Under the pieces are notes generated by a model. The model was not told where the DNA came from and did not search any database. It saw only the letters and a program-made list of their open reading frames with translations. The translations under genes and the position numbers were made by a program. Shown one piece after another: positions 11,032 through 21,875 of a stretch of DNA of 64,000 nucleotides (within the stretch, counting starts at the first letter, position 1; each line of letters starts with the position of its first letter). This DNA comes from Malus domestica (lineage: Eukaryota > Streptophyta > Magnoliopsida > Rosales > Rosaceae): positions 28,072,501 to 28,136,500 of the forward strand of contig NC_091665.1 in NCBI RefSeq assembly GCF_042453785.1, given 5' to 3'.

Positions 11032-11530
11032 GGTGTGGAATTGGGTTTTGCTCTTAGAGGGATGGACCAAAAGACTAATAAAAGATGGAAAATATATAAA
11101 TTTTATTCTGACAGAGGGTCCTCTTGTTCCCAAAGCCCACAACTCACAAGGACAAAAGCAGAATCAAATTCTGACACAAATGTCAATGCACGTTTTACTT
11201 TTCATCTATCATTATTAATTTTTTATATTAATTTTTTTAAATTCATATAATTTGAAAGTAGAAAATTAAGAAGGATGTATAAGAAGTAAAAATAAGTGTG
11301 TGAATAGTTTTACTTTTTTTATTTCATGATACAATTGATATTTGGAAAGGGGATTTATATTTGAAACTTCAAATATAAAAAATAATGTTCATAATAAATT
11401 GAACTACAAACTCTTTAGAAGAATCAAATTCTTTAAGATACTACAAATAATGCATTAATTATTCATGGGGGCTTCTTCTAGCTAGTAGTTGGGGATTTTG
11501 CTTTTTGGTAAACAGTAGCTTGGGGGTTTA

Positions 11531-11650
11531 GGCGGTGAAAAGTGAGTTTTGTGGGGTTGCTATAAGGGCCAACTACCATATGAGAGCACATGGTTGCATT
11601 GCAATACCCACTTGGATTAATTGTGGGGCCTTAATTTCTCATTTCGTCTC
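11531..11650 (-). promoter_or_regulatory. Conserved upstream block of IBH1-like gene A
   Basis: About 500-620 bases upstream of the start codon. GGTGAAAAG, GTGGGG, AGGGCCAAC, then CATATGAGAGCACATGGTT, then ACCCACTTGGATTA and GTGGGGCCTTAATTTCTC recur in the same order at 18153-18262 upstream of gene B. CACATG and CATATG are E-box-type sites. Conservation against a diverged background suggests a shared cis-regulatory module. Confidence 0.6.
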
Positions 11651-12490
11651 TTTGTTTTTTTTTTTTTTTTTTTATATGAACCTTTCCTAGTAAATCGTTG
11701 TATGCATGCTTACGACAACTTTGCAATATTTTAAATTTGTATTTTCTGGTCACCAGTGATCAAATGGCGAAGGCAGAGGGTGAGGATGGGGTGACGATCA
11801 AGCCATGTTCTAGTAAACAAGATCAAACTACGTCCTGTCATCAGGAAAGCTGTTAGTTTTTATGCTTTGAAGTGTTTTAAAATATTCACTCTTATACTTA
11901 AAGTCTAATATGCGATATTACCATATCTCAATATGCAATGTTATAGAGTTCAAATTCTCTATTGGTATATATGTTTAGTTTTTATTTTGAGTTTCCATGA
12001 TCTTTTGACTCTAAATCCTGAATCTAAAACATTTAACTACTTCGAACATACAAATTAAACATATCATACTAAGAGCTTGTAAGTATTTACAAAATATTCA
12101 CGTACCCTAAGCATGTAAAATCGAATATGCGATATTTTTCTCTCTCAATATACTAGTATATATTGTACAAAGAAGAAGAAAAACATTTTCATTTTTCATT
12201 GGGCAGGGTGGTGTGTTGAAGGATCACATGGGTCCAAAGTTTCGTTCCAAAGTTCTCCAAACCCCCAAATGCGCATGTTTATGGCTCCAATAAGGATCAA
12301 TTGTAGGAAAAAAAATTAAATAAGTCTTGCACGAATGTAGGAAAATTACAGCTTGAATCTTATAAGATCGTTATGTAAGTAAGAAGGTTACCTTTGCACT
12401 GTAAAAACTACTAACAGTGCATGCCACTTCAACCCCAGCATGCATCGATCTTTCTATTACATAATCTTGGAGAATGAAGAAAATATGTGT
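11651..12490. other. AT-rich intergenic sequence, nothing recognised
   Basis: The stretch between the conserved IBH1 upstream block and the solo LTR has no coding frame and no clear repeat structure apart from a poly(T) run near 11656. Confidence 0.5.
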
Positions 12491-12884
12491 TGTTGTAAAA
12501 TCGACTGTGGGTGCAGTGGAATAAATGAAACAAGACACAAAATTTACGAGGTTCCTCTACAGTCAGTGTGACTGGAGTACGTCCTCGGGGCAGCAATTGT
12601 GCTTTCATTATAATTTGAAATAATAAGAGTACAAAGATAACTCTCTCTATTATCTCCTCTTATCTTCTTCTATTTTCTCTCTTCCTCTTCCTTCTCTCTC
12701 TTCCTCTTCCTTCCTTCCTCTCTTTCTTTCCCGTGAACTCTCTTCCTCATCTCATCTTCTTCCTTTATATAAACAAAATAAAGCACTATTCACTTTACAA
12801 ATTTTCCACAAATGAATAGTGAAAATACTGTGCATAAATAGTAACAAACTATTCATGTGGACCATCCACATAATATTTATAACA
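12491..12884 (-). mobile_element. Solo LTR flanked by TGTGT target-site duplication
   Basis: A 394-base block begins TGTTGTAAAATCGACTG and ends AATATTTATAACA, giving TG...CA ends. It is flanked on both sides by the exact 5-base repeat TGTGT (12486-12490 and 12885-12889). Read on the minus strand it has a TATA-like TTTATATAAAGG and then a pyrimidine/purine-rich leader, so transcription would run leftwards. No internal region or partner LTR is present, which is the product of LTR-LTR recombination. A Copia-like origin is probable but not shown. Confidence 0.75.
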
Positions 12885-12944
12885 TGTGTAGTTTTTAGTT
12901 CCCCTTGAAAGTGATGTTAATATTTTGATAGGGCAATTTTTTTT

Positions 12945-14169
12945 GGGTAAATTACATTTTACCTCCTCACGTTTGAGTTGGATTTTAATTCCTTACAATA
13001 GCTTTAAAACATTTCACTTTCATACCTTACCTACTATTTTATTTCAATATGATACATTCGTTACATTTTCCATCCATTAATCCATTAAGAGCTGACGTGG
13101 CTGTCACATTTGTGCCATATGGCTACTACATGTGTGCCACGTGGCAAAAAAAATATTATTTTAATTTTTCTTTTTGAAAAAAACCTGAATCTTCTCAACA
13201 ACAACAAAAAAAAAAGAAAAAAAAAAAGAAAAACGCAGAACCCACCCCACCTTCCCCGCAACCCCTCCCCACCCCTCTTCTCCCTCCCGAGCCTCCCAAC
13301 CACCTCCCTCTCCTCCACTCTCTTCACCTCCCCTCCTTCGACCCGGAGTCCCTCCAACCACTAGAATCCCAACCCCTCAACTCATCCACCTTCTCCCTCC
13401 AGCTCCACCCCCGCGACGCCTTCTTCAATTCCTAGCACAAGGACTACAAATCCCTCACCCTCACCAAACTCGGCCCGAGTGAACTTGCTCCACACCAAGC
13501 TCCAGATGGCACTCCAGGGGATAAAAAGAGGTGATCTCGAGCCCATGCACGTTTAGATCCAACCCCAGGACCTCTCCACCCCGTTGTCTCCTGCGTTAGC
13601 CAGGGCAGCGACGAGTACTTCTACCGGATCGGCGTCAGGACTCTGGCGAAGTCGATCTACATGGTGCTTGACACCGACAGCGACGTCAATGCGGCCCCTG
13701 CTCCGATTGCTACTAGCAATCTAACCCGTTTTTTAATCCGGCCAGATCTTCCACCTACAGCCAGCTCTCAGGCTCGATTAAAAAAATCACGTTGGGATGC
13801 GAACACGATAATGAGGGATTAGGTGAAGAGAGTGGAGAAGAGGGAGGTGGTTGGGAGGCTCGGCTCGGGAGGGAGAAGAAGAGTGGGGAGGGGTTGCGGG
13901 GAAGGTGGGGTGGGTTTTGAGTTTTTGAGTTTTTTTTTTTTTTTGAGAAGATTCAGGTTTTTTTTTTAATTAAAAAATAATTTTTTTGCCATGTGGCACA
14001 CAGGTGGCAGCCATGTGATACAAATGTAGCAGCCACGTCAGCTCTTAACAGATCAATGGATGAAAAATGTAACGAAGGTACTATATTGAAATAAAATAGT
14101 AGATGAAGTATGAAAGTAAAATGTTTTAAAGATATTATAAGGAATTGAAATCGAAAATTTAATTTATCT
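12945..14169. mobile_element. Pack-MULE: Mutator-like element with captured gene fragment
   Basis: Terminal inverted repeats of nearly 400 bases (12945-13335 and 13823-14169) start GGGTAAATT and end AATTTATCT. They contain matching tracts such as AAGAGCTGACGTGGCTG / CAGCCACGTCAGCTCTT and long purine/pyrimidine strands. The element is flanked by the exact 9-base repeat ATTTTTTTT (12936-12944 and 14170-14178). Nine-base duplications with long TIRs identify Mutator-like elements. No transposase is present; the interior holds the aspartic-protease fragment annotated separately. Confidence 0.8.
13388..13788 (+). pseudogene. Captured aspartic-protease (pepsin-like, ASPG1/nepenthesin type) fragment
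   Basis: Between the MULE TIRs, translated pieces read FSLQLHPRDAFFN, HKDYKSLTLTKL, LHTKLQMALQGIKRGDLEP, LSTPVVSCVSQGSDEYFYRIGV and SIYMVLDTDSDVN. These follow the propeptide and first catalytic region of plant A1-family aspartic proteases in order. The catalytic DTGS motif is altered to DTDS. There are stops (TAG after the AFFN block) and frameshifts, so no protein is expected. The fragment covers roughly the first 170 residues of such a protein and lacks the second catalytic aspartate. It was evidently acquired by the surrounding Mutator element. Confidence 0.75.
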
Positions 14170-14549
14170 ATTTTTTTTTCAACGGATAATTTTAAATTAT
14201 TTCTCTTCAAACTGACAGATATGCATGCATGCCAAAACGCACGCTTGATTGGAGGTCATCAACCAAAAGAATCCACTACTGCACTTGATCAGTAGCAAAA
14301 TACGAACATGGGTGGGCCCATTTTTTCCTATACTTAACCTTCACCAAAGTTCTAGAATTAGACTATTTAACTAACTCATAATTAGGCTTAGTATTTTCAA
14401 AGTAAGTTGGATCAGCATGTGCCTACCTCTAAATTAATTAATTAATGGAATTGTCTGGACCAGTAATATGCAGGCTGACTCAGTGTTTGGTGTGTGCATC
14501 CTCATCCTCGTTAAGCATATATACGATTTTATTTTATTTTTATGTTGCA

Positions 14550-14586
<37 letters not shown>

Positions 14587-16962
14587 GTGTGTGTATGTGC
14601 CCGCGCGCATTAGGTTGACATACTGCCTAGATTAGTTTTGCATGGATATATATATAGAGTACAAGATTTCGATTTTATTTTTGTGCTGGTCATGCTGGGC
14701 GCTAGGAAATATAAATAAGTAAATAATTTAGAAATCCGAACAATGTTTAGTGAACCCAACTTCGTATCTGATCGTTTTTTAAACCTGCACTGCAGGTTTG
14801 ATATTTCGAAATCCGAAAATTCTTTAGAAAGTCTTGAGGGAAATCTAGTTGGTAGAGTAAACCTGCTTAAAGGAATGTTCATGTAATGAATGAACCTCTT
14901 TATTTGGTTATATAAAACCAAAAACTAGAACAATAAAAAGAGAAAGACAAAGAAAATGGCCATTTCAATTAACGGACCTCTTTTGCAGGTTACAAGTTCT
15001 AGAAAACCGGTTTTGCAAATTAGTTGATTTGTGGAGAACATGTATTTTAGGTTCTACATAACCAATTAATTGGTTGAACATAGTCAACCTCTGTCTTAGG
15101 TTTATAATTCTAATAAATCTATTATGTAGTTATGTAGTTCACTTGATTATAATGAACCTGTGGTTTAGATTTTGAAGAGTTAATAAACCTGACATGTAGC
15201 CATGGAGGAGAAATTGAATATAGTGAACCTGTTCTGCAGGTTTATATTCAATTATTTGGTGAACGTGAAGGTTTATCCAGAACAATAACCGAAACCCTAC
15301 AGTATATTTTACATTTTGTCGATAAATGGTAGAGGTTGCTAATATTAAAAAGCAATATCAAAGTCAAATGATTTAAACCGAAAACTGAAACAACAAAGAC
15401 CAGGCGAAATATATAGATAGGATGATCTTTGAGGTAAAACATAAAAGATAGATAATTGGATCGTTAAAATATATTACGGAATAAATCCCAAAAAACTTGT
15501 GTCAAAATGTATGTCCAAAACGTGTCCTTGAATCCTATATTAGTGGCACCATCTGATACTTAAACCAATCCCTATCAACACAAATCAAACTTGAAATCTC
15601 AAGCACACAATGCTTATCATTTTGGTATTTCACACCAAAAAGTACCTCTAAACAAATAATCAAGTTAACCAAGTCTTCTAGGTCCGCTAAATACTAGCCT
15701 CCTGATCGAACAATTACTACATATGCGAGACCTCTAGGCTCTAGCTATAACCCCAAACAAAATGTCCTTAGTTACAAGGCAAGAAATTCTTAAATCTAAT
15801 TGCATACATATAATTAAATCTAAGAAACAATTCCACATGTACACCTAACTATTGCAAGCACACCTGCAGATTCGGTACTACATATTATCCCCATGGCCGA
15901 CAATAATATGTAGCCAAATCCAACTGATGTACAATAATCACCAAAGCCTCCCCATCTTATCCGTACTAAACAAAACTTGAGTGTAATATTTCAAAATGGG
16001 AAAATTCTATTAAGCTCCGGTGAATCCTACACCACTGAGAATTGTAACCATTACATTTTAATTAATTGAACGCTTGACCAAGAATTTAACAACAAAAAGT
16101 CCCCGTGTTTAGAATACTCTGGTACTACGTACGTACTTTAAAATTTCTGCAGAACGTTATATTTCTAGTTTTCTACAACCGCATATATACTGGCCCGAGT
16201 ATATTTTGTTAAGCTTGAACTGTACCCTACTCATCACTTGAACTGCACCCTACTCATCAGTACTCTGATAAGCACCATAAGCCATGCACATATAAGCTTT
16301 TTATGTTTTTGTTTTTCTTTCTTTATTTTCAGTTTAGTAAATTACATTAATATTATCCACAAGAAAGACGTGAGTTGCAAATATCTACATAGTGAACATT
16401 AACTCTGTGACTACTTTTGGACATATCTAAAAGATTGAATAACTGGACAAAGCAAATCAAGAGTCATGGTTGTTATATACGATAAGGGGATATATCGGAT
16501 CAGATGATTAACAGGACAACCAATTTCCTGCATATCCTCTTTCTTTTCTTAAAATAAAAAGAAATGTGTACGCATCACATTTTTTCTAAGATCTATCTTG
16601 ATTGTTTGTGAGAAGAAAAATGCATATTTATTTAAGAAGCTGATCAAAATTTCAGAACTGAAGATTGTGAAACTTAACACAATTAGTTACAAGTAAAAGC
16701 ACACCGGTCACATATTATACGTACACATACACACACATAAAAATATATAGATTTCTCTATTAACAATATCACATCTCCCAGTAATTTACAGATCAAAGTT
16801 CTATATAGTATCAATCTCCTTGTTCACTTTATTTTATTTAATTTTTTGAGATCTATATATACCAACCAGAAAGTGCATAATTATACATACTTTTTTTTTT
16901 TTTTTCCTGTAATTGTTTCCAACATTATTCTTTATATCATATATATTATGAATCAAGATCAC
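14170..16962. other. Gene-poor region with diffuse AACCT/AGGTT repeat cluster
   Basis: No gene is seen in 2.8 kb. An (AT)n run lies at 14552-14582. Between about 14775 and 15245 an imperfect palindromic motif, GAACCTG(N)nCAGGTT, recurs at intervals of some 30-90 bases. The remainder is unremarkable AT-rich sequence. Confidence 0.6.
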
Positions 16963-17436
16963 TCAAGTAGTAGTAGTAGAGTAAACTTCCACAATTGTCC
17001 TCATCACCTTTACCTGTGTGGTAAGGCACTTCATGTAATGAGCCGTCTCCTCCAACAAGCTCCAAGTATCCATGCCTTCACCGCCTGGTACGACCTTCCG
17101 CAGCTCATTTACCTTGTTCTGCTGAACTCTTTTCTTAATGGAGTAGTGAGAGCGACTATCAATTGATCTCCTTACAACGCCGCCGTTGCACGCTTTGTTT
17201 CGTATCTTCCAGAGCAGCGCCCTACTCCAAGCTCTTCTTCTCCCTACAGCACAAGCCATGGATGCATAAGCAGCAGTCTTGATTTTATGATATCGCCGCC
17301 GGATCTCTCTCGGGGAAGACGATATTGATGATGATGATGATGATGATCTTGGGTGGTTTTTGTTTATTCTGATTAGGGCTTTCACCAACCCTTTAGTGAA
17401 CCTAGATTTCAATGAATTAGGGTTAGGAGAATTCAT
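16963..17436 (-). CDS. IBH1-like atypical bHLH regulator, copy B
   Basis: Single exon of 157 codons starting MNSPNPNSLKSRFTKGLVKAL. It shares with copy A the basic SRFTKG(F/L)(L/V)(Q/K)ALxRIN block, the ACAVGRRRAWSRALL segment and the HLH (ELRKVVPGGEGMDTWSLLEETAHYMKCLTTQVKVM). A run of eight serines encoded by a (GAT)n-type repeat separates the first two. The N-terminus is shorter than in copy A. As in copy A, the basic region lacks the DNA-binding signature, so it should act by heterodimerising with other bHLH proteins. Same strand and 6 kb separation suggest an old tandem duplication. The frame is open and looks functional. Confidence 0.88.
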   Translation of the reverse strand: MNSPNPNSLKSRFTKGLVKALIRINKNHPRSSSSSSSISSSPREIRRRYHKIKTAAYASMACAVGRRRAWSRALLWKIRNKACNGGVVRRSIDSRSHYSIKKRVQQNKVNELRKVVPGGEGMDTWSLLEETAHYMKCLTTQVKVMRTIVEVYSTTTT

Positions 17437-18152
17437 GGGTCTACATATGTTTGTGGAAAAAAAATTAGGGTTTGTTTAGACAGTTGGGTTGGGGGTACTT
17501 GAAAATAGAAAGAGGTGAACTTTTAGGAGGAAAGAGAGACAAATGAACAATATAACAGATTTTCTTCTGACACAAAGGGTCCAGTTTGCTCACAAGCCAC
17601 CAGGACAAAGAGGAGAGAATTTAAATGGTGTGCTCTGACAACACAGTCTCTCCTCCAAAACCATTCCCCAAACAACAGGAGATCTAGAGAGAGATTATGT
17701 GATTGGGCAATTTAAGGAAGAGAGAAAGATGAGAGGGAAAATGAGAATAGGAGAAAGAAAAGATGGAAGATTGCGAAAGAGAATATTGAAAATGGGAGGT
17801 GTAAAGAGGAAGGAGACTTGGGGAATAAACCTTTAATATAATAATATAATATTATCAATTAAATATGGGCAAGTGATGGATTGCCTTTGTGAGTAATGAA
17901 TATATATTTCTCTTAAATCTACTGTGTTTTTTTATTTCTATTAAATTTATTATGTTTTTTTATAATTTACATGAACTTAATATTAATATATTGTCTTTTT
18001 GTCAATTTATATATGTGTGTAAAGATAACATTATGTCGCTATGTTCCATATACAAATCAAAGTTTTTTTTTTTTTTTTTTTTTTTTATCTAGGAGAGAGA
18101 ATTAAATTGAATAATAGGTTTGTAGCTTCTTTCGTTTTCAGCATAGAGTTTT
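17437..18152. other. Upstream region of IBH1-like gene B
   Basis: Contains a proximal stretch (about 17571-17640: AAAGGGTCC, GCTCACAAG, CAGGACAAAG, CTGACAACACA) that resembles 11115-11180 upstream of gene A in the same order. A poly(T) run lies at 18063-18086. No coding sequence is seen. Confidence 0.5.
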
Positions 18153-18262
18153 GGAGGTGAAAAGGGGGCTCCGTGGGGCTACAAAGGACCAACCAGCATA
18201 TGAGCGCACATGGTTCCATTTACCCACTTGGATTATGGGGCCTTTAATTTTTCTCTTTTCAT
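18153..18262 (-). promoter_or_regulatory. Conserved upstream block of IBH1-like gene B
   Basis: About 720-830 bases upstream of the start codon. It carries GGTGAAAAG, GTGGGGCTA, GACCAACCAGCATATGAGCG, CACATGGTT, ACCCACTTGGATTAT and GGGGCCTTTAATTT, matching 11531-11650 in order and spacing. The two E-box-like hexamers CATATG and CACATG are preserved. Confidence 0.6.
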
Positions 18263-18570
18263 CTGGTTTTCTTATGCATCTTTCTCCCTAATTTGACGTT
18301 TATAACCAACTCATGGTATTATATTCGAATTTGTCTCCCTCTTGGCTCTGTAAGCCAATGACATGATAGTCCATGGTGATGGTAGTTACTAACTAATTAT
18401 TAGCTAGTGGTGGTTTGAGATGACAGCGATGGCCGGCGGCCGACACCAAATGGTGCATCGATCTGTCACGGTCACTTTAATCTATATTTAAGCCCGATTT
18501 ATAGCTTCAGTAGTGGAGCATTTTAATTAACCCTAGATTAACAGTATGTCACGGGCATTCTAATTAGAAT

Positions 18571-18693
18571 AAAAAAAAAGTAGTGAACAGTTAGATGGAT
18601 TCATATGGACCTTCTGCTTGTTTAAAAGTGGATTTGGACCATTTACACAAAGGATTGTTAGTCATCGCTCTAACCAATTGAGCTGTATGAACC
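18571..18693 (-). mobile_element. SINE-like element with tRNA-derived head
   Basis: On the minus strand the sequence starts GGTTCATACAGCTCAATTGG. It has a box-A-like CAGCTCAATTGGTTAGAGC and, about 45 bases later, a box-B-like GGTCCAAATCC (complement of 18630-18640). It ends in a run of nine T (complement of 18571-18579), as in plant Au-type SINEs. No target-site duplication was identified, and it could instead be a tRNA pseudogene. Confidence 0.4.
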
Positions 18694-20295
18694 ACTTTTA
18701 TGACGAGAGTATTTACTCAAAACTCATATTGTCGGTGTGAGGTCGAGCGTTTTCCGTTGATCATGTGATGAAGTGATGAGATGTATCAGGGTCCATATGA
18801 CCGTGATCATGCAGCTGCTACCCTAGAGATATCTAGTTCGCCTAATATTCGTGCGGTTGTTTAAAATTTAAAACACGTAATGGTATTAGACGGAATTGAT
18901 GAATCAAATTTTTTACTGATGTGGGATGAAGTTCCTAATATACTCCTAAATTCAACAGAAAAATAGACGGCGTTAGTGAAAAGGACCACTAATAAATACA
19001 TTGTTAAGTTTGAGGACTAAAAACTAATATGAGAGTTCATGGACTAAAACTAAACTAGGAGTAAAATTCAGAATCATTGCTCCAATTAAGCCAAATTTAA
19101 AACACGTACCTAATGATATTAGATGAAATTGATGAATCAAAATTTAAGCAACGAAAATTCCAAACGTCAAATAACATGTCCAAAAATTCTTTTTAGTGGG
19201 TTGTACAAATCTTAAATTCATGGATCAACCCCATCTCAACCGGACTAAGGTGCAACGGCTCTCCCCGTAGTAATTAAGATTAAGATTATTATTTTTTTTG
19301 ATTTTATTTTTTTTGTAATTGAAGTTTTGTTGTCCAACTTCTGAATAGTATTAATTTGTAGAAGAACATGAGTTTGTTGCACAATATTACAATCTCCCAC
19401 TTTGAGAGTTTGTAATTTGCAGTTTGCTTTCGGTTGATGGTATTTGTATTGTGTCGACTTGCTAGTTGATTCGGGGTTTTCTAATTGGTGTTTTGAGACT
19501 AATTCCCTTCCTACCATTTTAGCATCACATTGGGATTCGACTATATTTTTTTTAAGTAGAGCAATAATGTTAAGGGGTTACATAGTTAGTTGTTATGGGA
19601 AAGGAAAATCAATAGAAATTGAACCCATATCAAATTACATAAACATGATTGCTTTCTGCCATTACGATAAAGTGTTTGGATGCGGTAACTAGCACCAGAT
19701 GGGGATTTGAATGGTTTTATTGGTCAAGATACAAAGCTAATATCCGGATTGATCACTAGAGAGAGTTTTTACTCGCATTGATTATTACCTTGCTACTGAA
19801 ATTGGTCATCGGATTAAGTGGTTTGGTTTTCATATTTTGGTTTAAAGAATCCCCAAATATTATGAGTTAACATGACAAGGAATAAAAGAGTGATCTTCCT
19901 AACCACATGGAAAGATGCATTATACCAATCTCTGTTAGAAAGCAAGAAATTAAGGCCGAAATTGGTGATGATTTCTTCCCCTCTCAAGTCCTTTTTTGGG
20001 TCAACATCCCCTCTCCAGTCTCAACACGTTGAAAAGTTGTGTGTTTTGGCCTTTGGGTCTTCTGAAAATCCCATCAGCCAAAGATTATAGCAATAATTAA
20101 GCAAGATAATAAATAACAATAACAATTTAGGTTTTATATGTTTAAATAAGGAGAAATTATACATAGTATTTTTCATATATATATTATATATGTTCTTCCC
20201 CTAAGAGAATGTTTACAACTTGGGGTTCAAAAAAAATATTTCTTTAAAATGAAGGATATGCGTTATGGCATTTGAAACAAATAATTAATTAAATA
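18694..20295. other. Gene-poor sequence with a short dispersed repeat pair
   Basis: No recognisable gene. A ~46-base segment at 18866-18912 (TTTAAAACACGTAATGG..., ending GATGAATCAAA) recurs at 19095-19143 with small changes, suggesting an old local duplication. Short open frames near 19245-19690 have no family features. Confidence 0.5.
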
Positions 20296-20441
20296 GAGGG
20301 TGGTACTATCTACGTACCTCCTTTCATTTTTATACATTCTTCTCAATTTCGGCCGTCGAATTGAACGAATTAAAAAATATCAAATGACAAAATTAAAGGG
20401 AGTGTGAGAGATAAAAAGAGGGTGTATGGATAACACCACTC
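20296..20441. mobile_element. MITE, about 146 bases
   Basis: The ends GAGGGTGGTACTATC and GGATAACACCACTC are imperfect inverted repeats, and the interior (GGCCGTCGAATTGAACG) is AT-rich and non-coding. The direct repeat TAAATA lies at both borders (20290-20295 and 20442-20447), a plausible target-site duplication of unusual length. Confidence 0.5.
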
Positions 20442-20586
20442 TAAATAATAATCCTTTTCAACCAAAAAAAGTAAATTAGAAACCCTAGCTGGAAAATAAA
20501 ATCAAGTAAGTGAGTGAGTGAGTGAGTGACAGAAAGGCAAAACAAAACGCAGTAAAGCAAAGCTTGGAGTTGGCATTGTGGCCTTA

Positions 20587-20785
20587 GGATTTGGATCCTC
20601 TCCTGAGCCCAAGGAAAGGATCATCCTGACCAAGCAGTGTGGGCCGTTGGATGAAAATTCAACGGCTATAATTAATATAACTTTAAAGAGATTCCCTGGT
20701 TTGTAGCCGTTGGATAAAAATCTAACGGTCCACACTGCTTGATCAGGAGGATCCTCTCCTTGGGCTCATGAGAGGATCCAAATCA
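20587..20785. mobile_element. Mutator-type MITE, GGATTTGGATCCTCTCC family
   Basis: The termini GGATTTGGATCCTCTCC and the reverse complement of its right end (GAGAGGATCCAAATC) bound a 199-base element with a second internal inverted repeat (CCGTTGGATGAAAATTCAACGG and AGCCGTTGGATAAAAATCTAACGG). Flanks GTGGCCTTA (20578-20586) and GTGGCTTA (20786-20793) fit a 9-base target duplication with one base lost. The same ends and a perfect 9-base duplication occur at 48882-48924. Confidence 0.75.
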
Positions 20786-21266
20786 GTGGCTTATAGTAAA
20801 GGCTAGAGGAGGGGAGGGGGTGTGGGTGCTGTTGTGGCCCTAGCTTGCCTACAAATGCCCACACAGGCACCAAAGCTTTTGTATTACACTTTAACAAACT
20901 CATAATTAGGTTTTGTGTATTGATAATTCGAGATAAGAAGAATAGGCATGAGCTTGTTAATTTATGCACATCTTCAATTTTATTAGCCCATGCTACGCCA
21001 GGACCACCAAATTGGTATGTGAGTCGCTTATAGATGTCATTTTTATTCTATATTTAGGTCAATGAATCGTTTTTACGCTTGTCTGTTTAATCGTTGATAA
21101 AAGCTAATCCTGCAACCCATCAACGATTGACAACCACACTCAAATGTGCCTAGCACATCTCCATTTCGCATTCTTCATCAGATTAATGTTCTTAACATTA
21201 TATGAAAAGGTGCACTTGACTAAAAGCATGAAATAACAAACCCATAGGAAATTTTAGAAATATCAT

Positions 21267-21867
21267 TTGGGGTGGAAAATTTCGTCATAAACCGATTTAC
21301 CGACCGAACCATACCGGTCAGCTCATAATGGTATGGTATAGTTTTGACATTTTTTCATAATCGGTTTTTACATGCTTGACTGTTGACTCCTTAGTTTTAG
21401 GGTTTAAAAAAATATATGTATATGTATATGATTCATGCCATAATAAATATAGAAAATATTGTTAACAAAATTGATAGCATGATGATTACTGATACCATAT
21501 ATATGCGTACATATATATGATTTTGAATGTATATGCGTTGCTTATGTTTAGGATAATGGAGTCTAGCCAATCAATCGCCAGTGCACAACATGGATTAACC
21601 CAAAATGAACCACACAATGAAACCGAACAAGCACCCCAATCTGAAAATCAAAATGAGCCCTTGGAACTGGAAGATAGTGAGGAAGAAGTGGAAACCTCTG
21701 GTTGTGCCATTTACCAACCAAACCAGCCAATAATTTTGGTTGAACCGATTTTTGGCAACCGCAATAAGACGGTTGGCTAGCGGTAACTGATTTTTGGTAA
21801 TTATGTATACGTGGCTGACAGGTGGCACAAAGAATTTGGCACATTTTGCCAACCGAACCCAACCCTA
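21267..21867. mobile_element. hAT-family deletion derivative with 8-base target duplication
   Basis: The exact repeat AATATCAT lies at 21259-21266 and 21868-21875. The element starts TTGGGGTGG and ends CCCAACCCTA, a slightly decayed form of the hAT terminus TAGGGNTGGG. Size 601 bases. It retains a short frame resembling the N-terminus of a hAT transposase but no BED finger or catalytic domain. Confidence 0.75.
21556..21780 (+). pseudogene. N-terminal remnant of a hAT transposase-like protein
   Basis: The frame begins MESSQSIASAQHGLTQNE and continues through Gln/Asn/Glu-rich sequence (ELEDSEEEVETSG), as seen ahead of the BED zinc finger in plant hAT transposases. It then runs into element-terminal sequence and stops at 21780. 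No zinc finger, DDE residues or dimerisation domain is present. Its position inside a 601-base element with hAT ends and an 8-base duplication supports the assignment; sequence similarity alone would be weak. Confidence 0.4.
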
Positions 21868-21875
21868 AATATCAT

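Noticed and set aside
11029-11142. Upstream ATG extending IBH1-like copy A by 37 codons
   Set aside because: The extension (MWALGTRGPSV...) has no family counterpart and lies in a stretch shared as non-coding sequence with copy B's upstream region. The internal MNPKRLSL start fits the family.
13085-13364. Overlapping frames on both strands rich in Pro/Ser or Gly/Glu
   Set aside because: They fall in the purine/pyrimidine-biased TIR of the Pack-MULE and have low-complexity composition; not genes.
19245-19692. Short frames of 80-90 codons on both strands
   Set aside because: No domain, no splice context and ordinary AT-rich composition.
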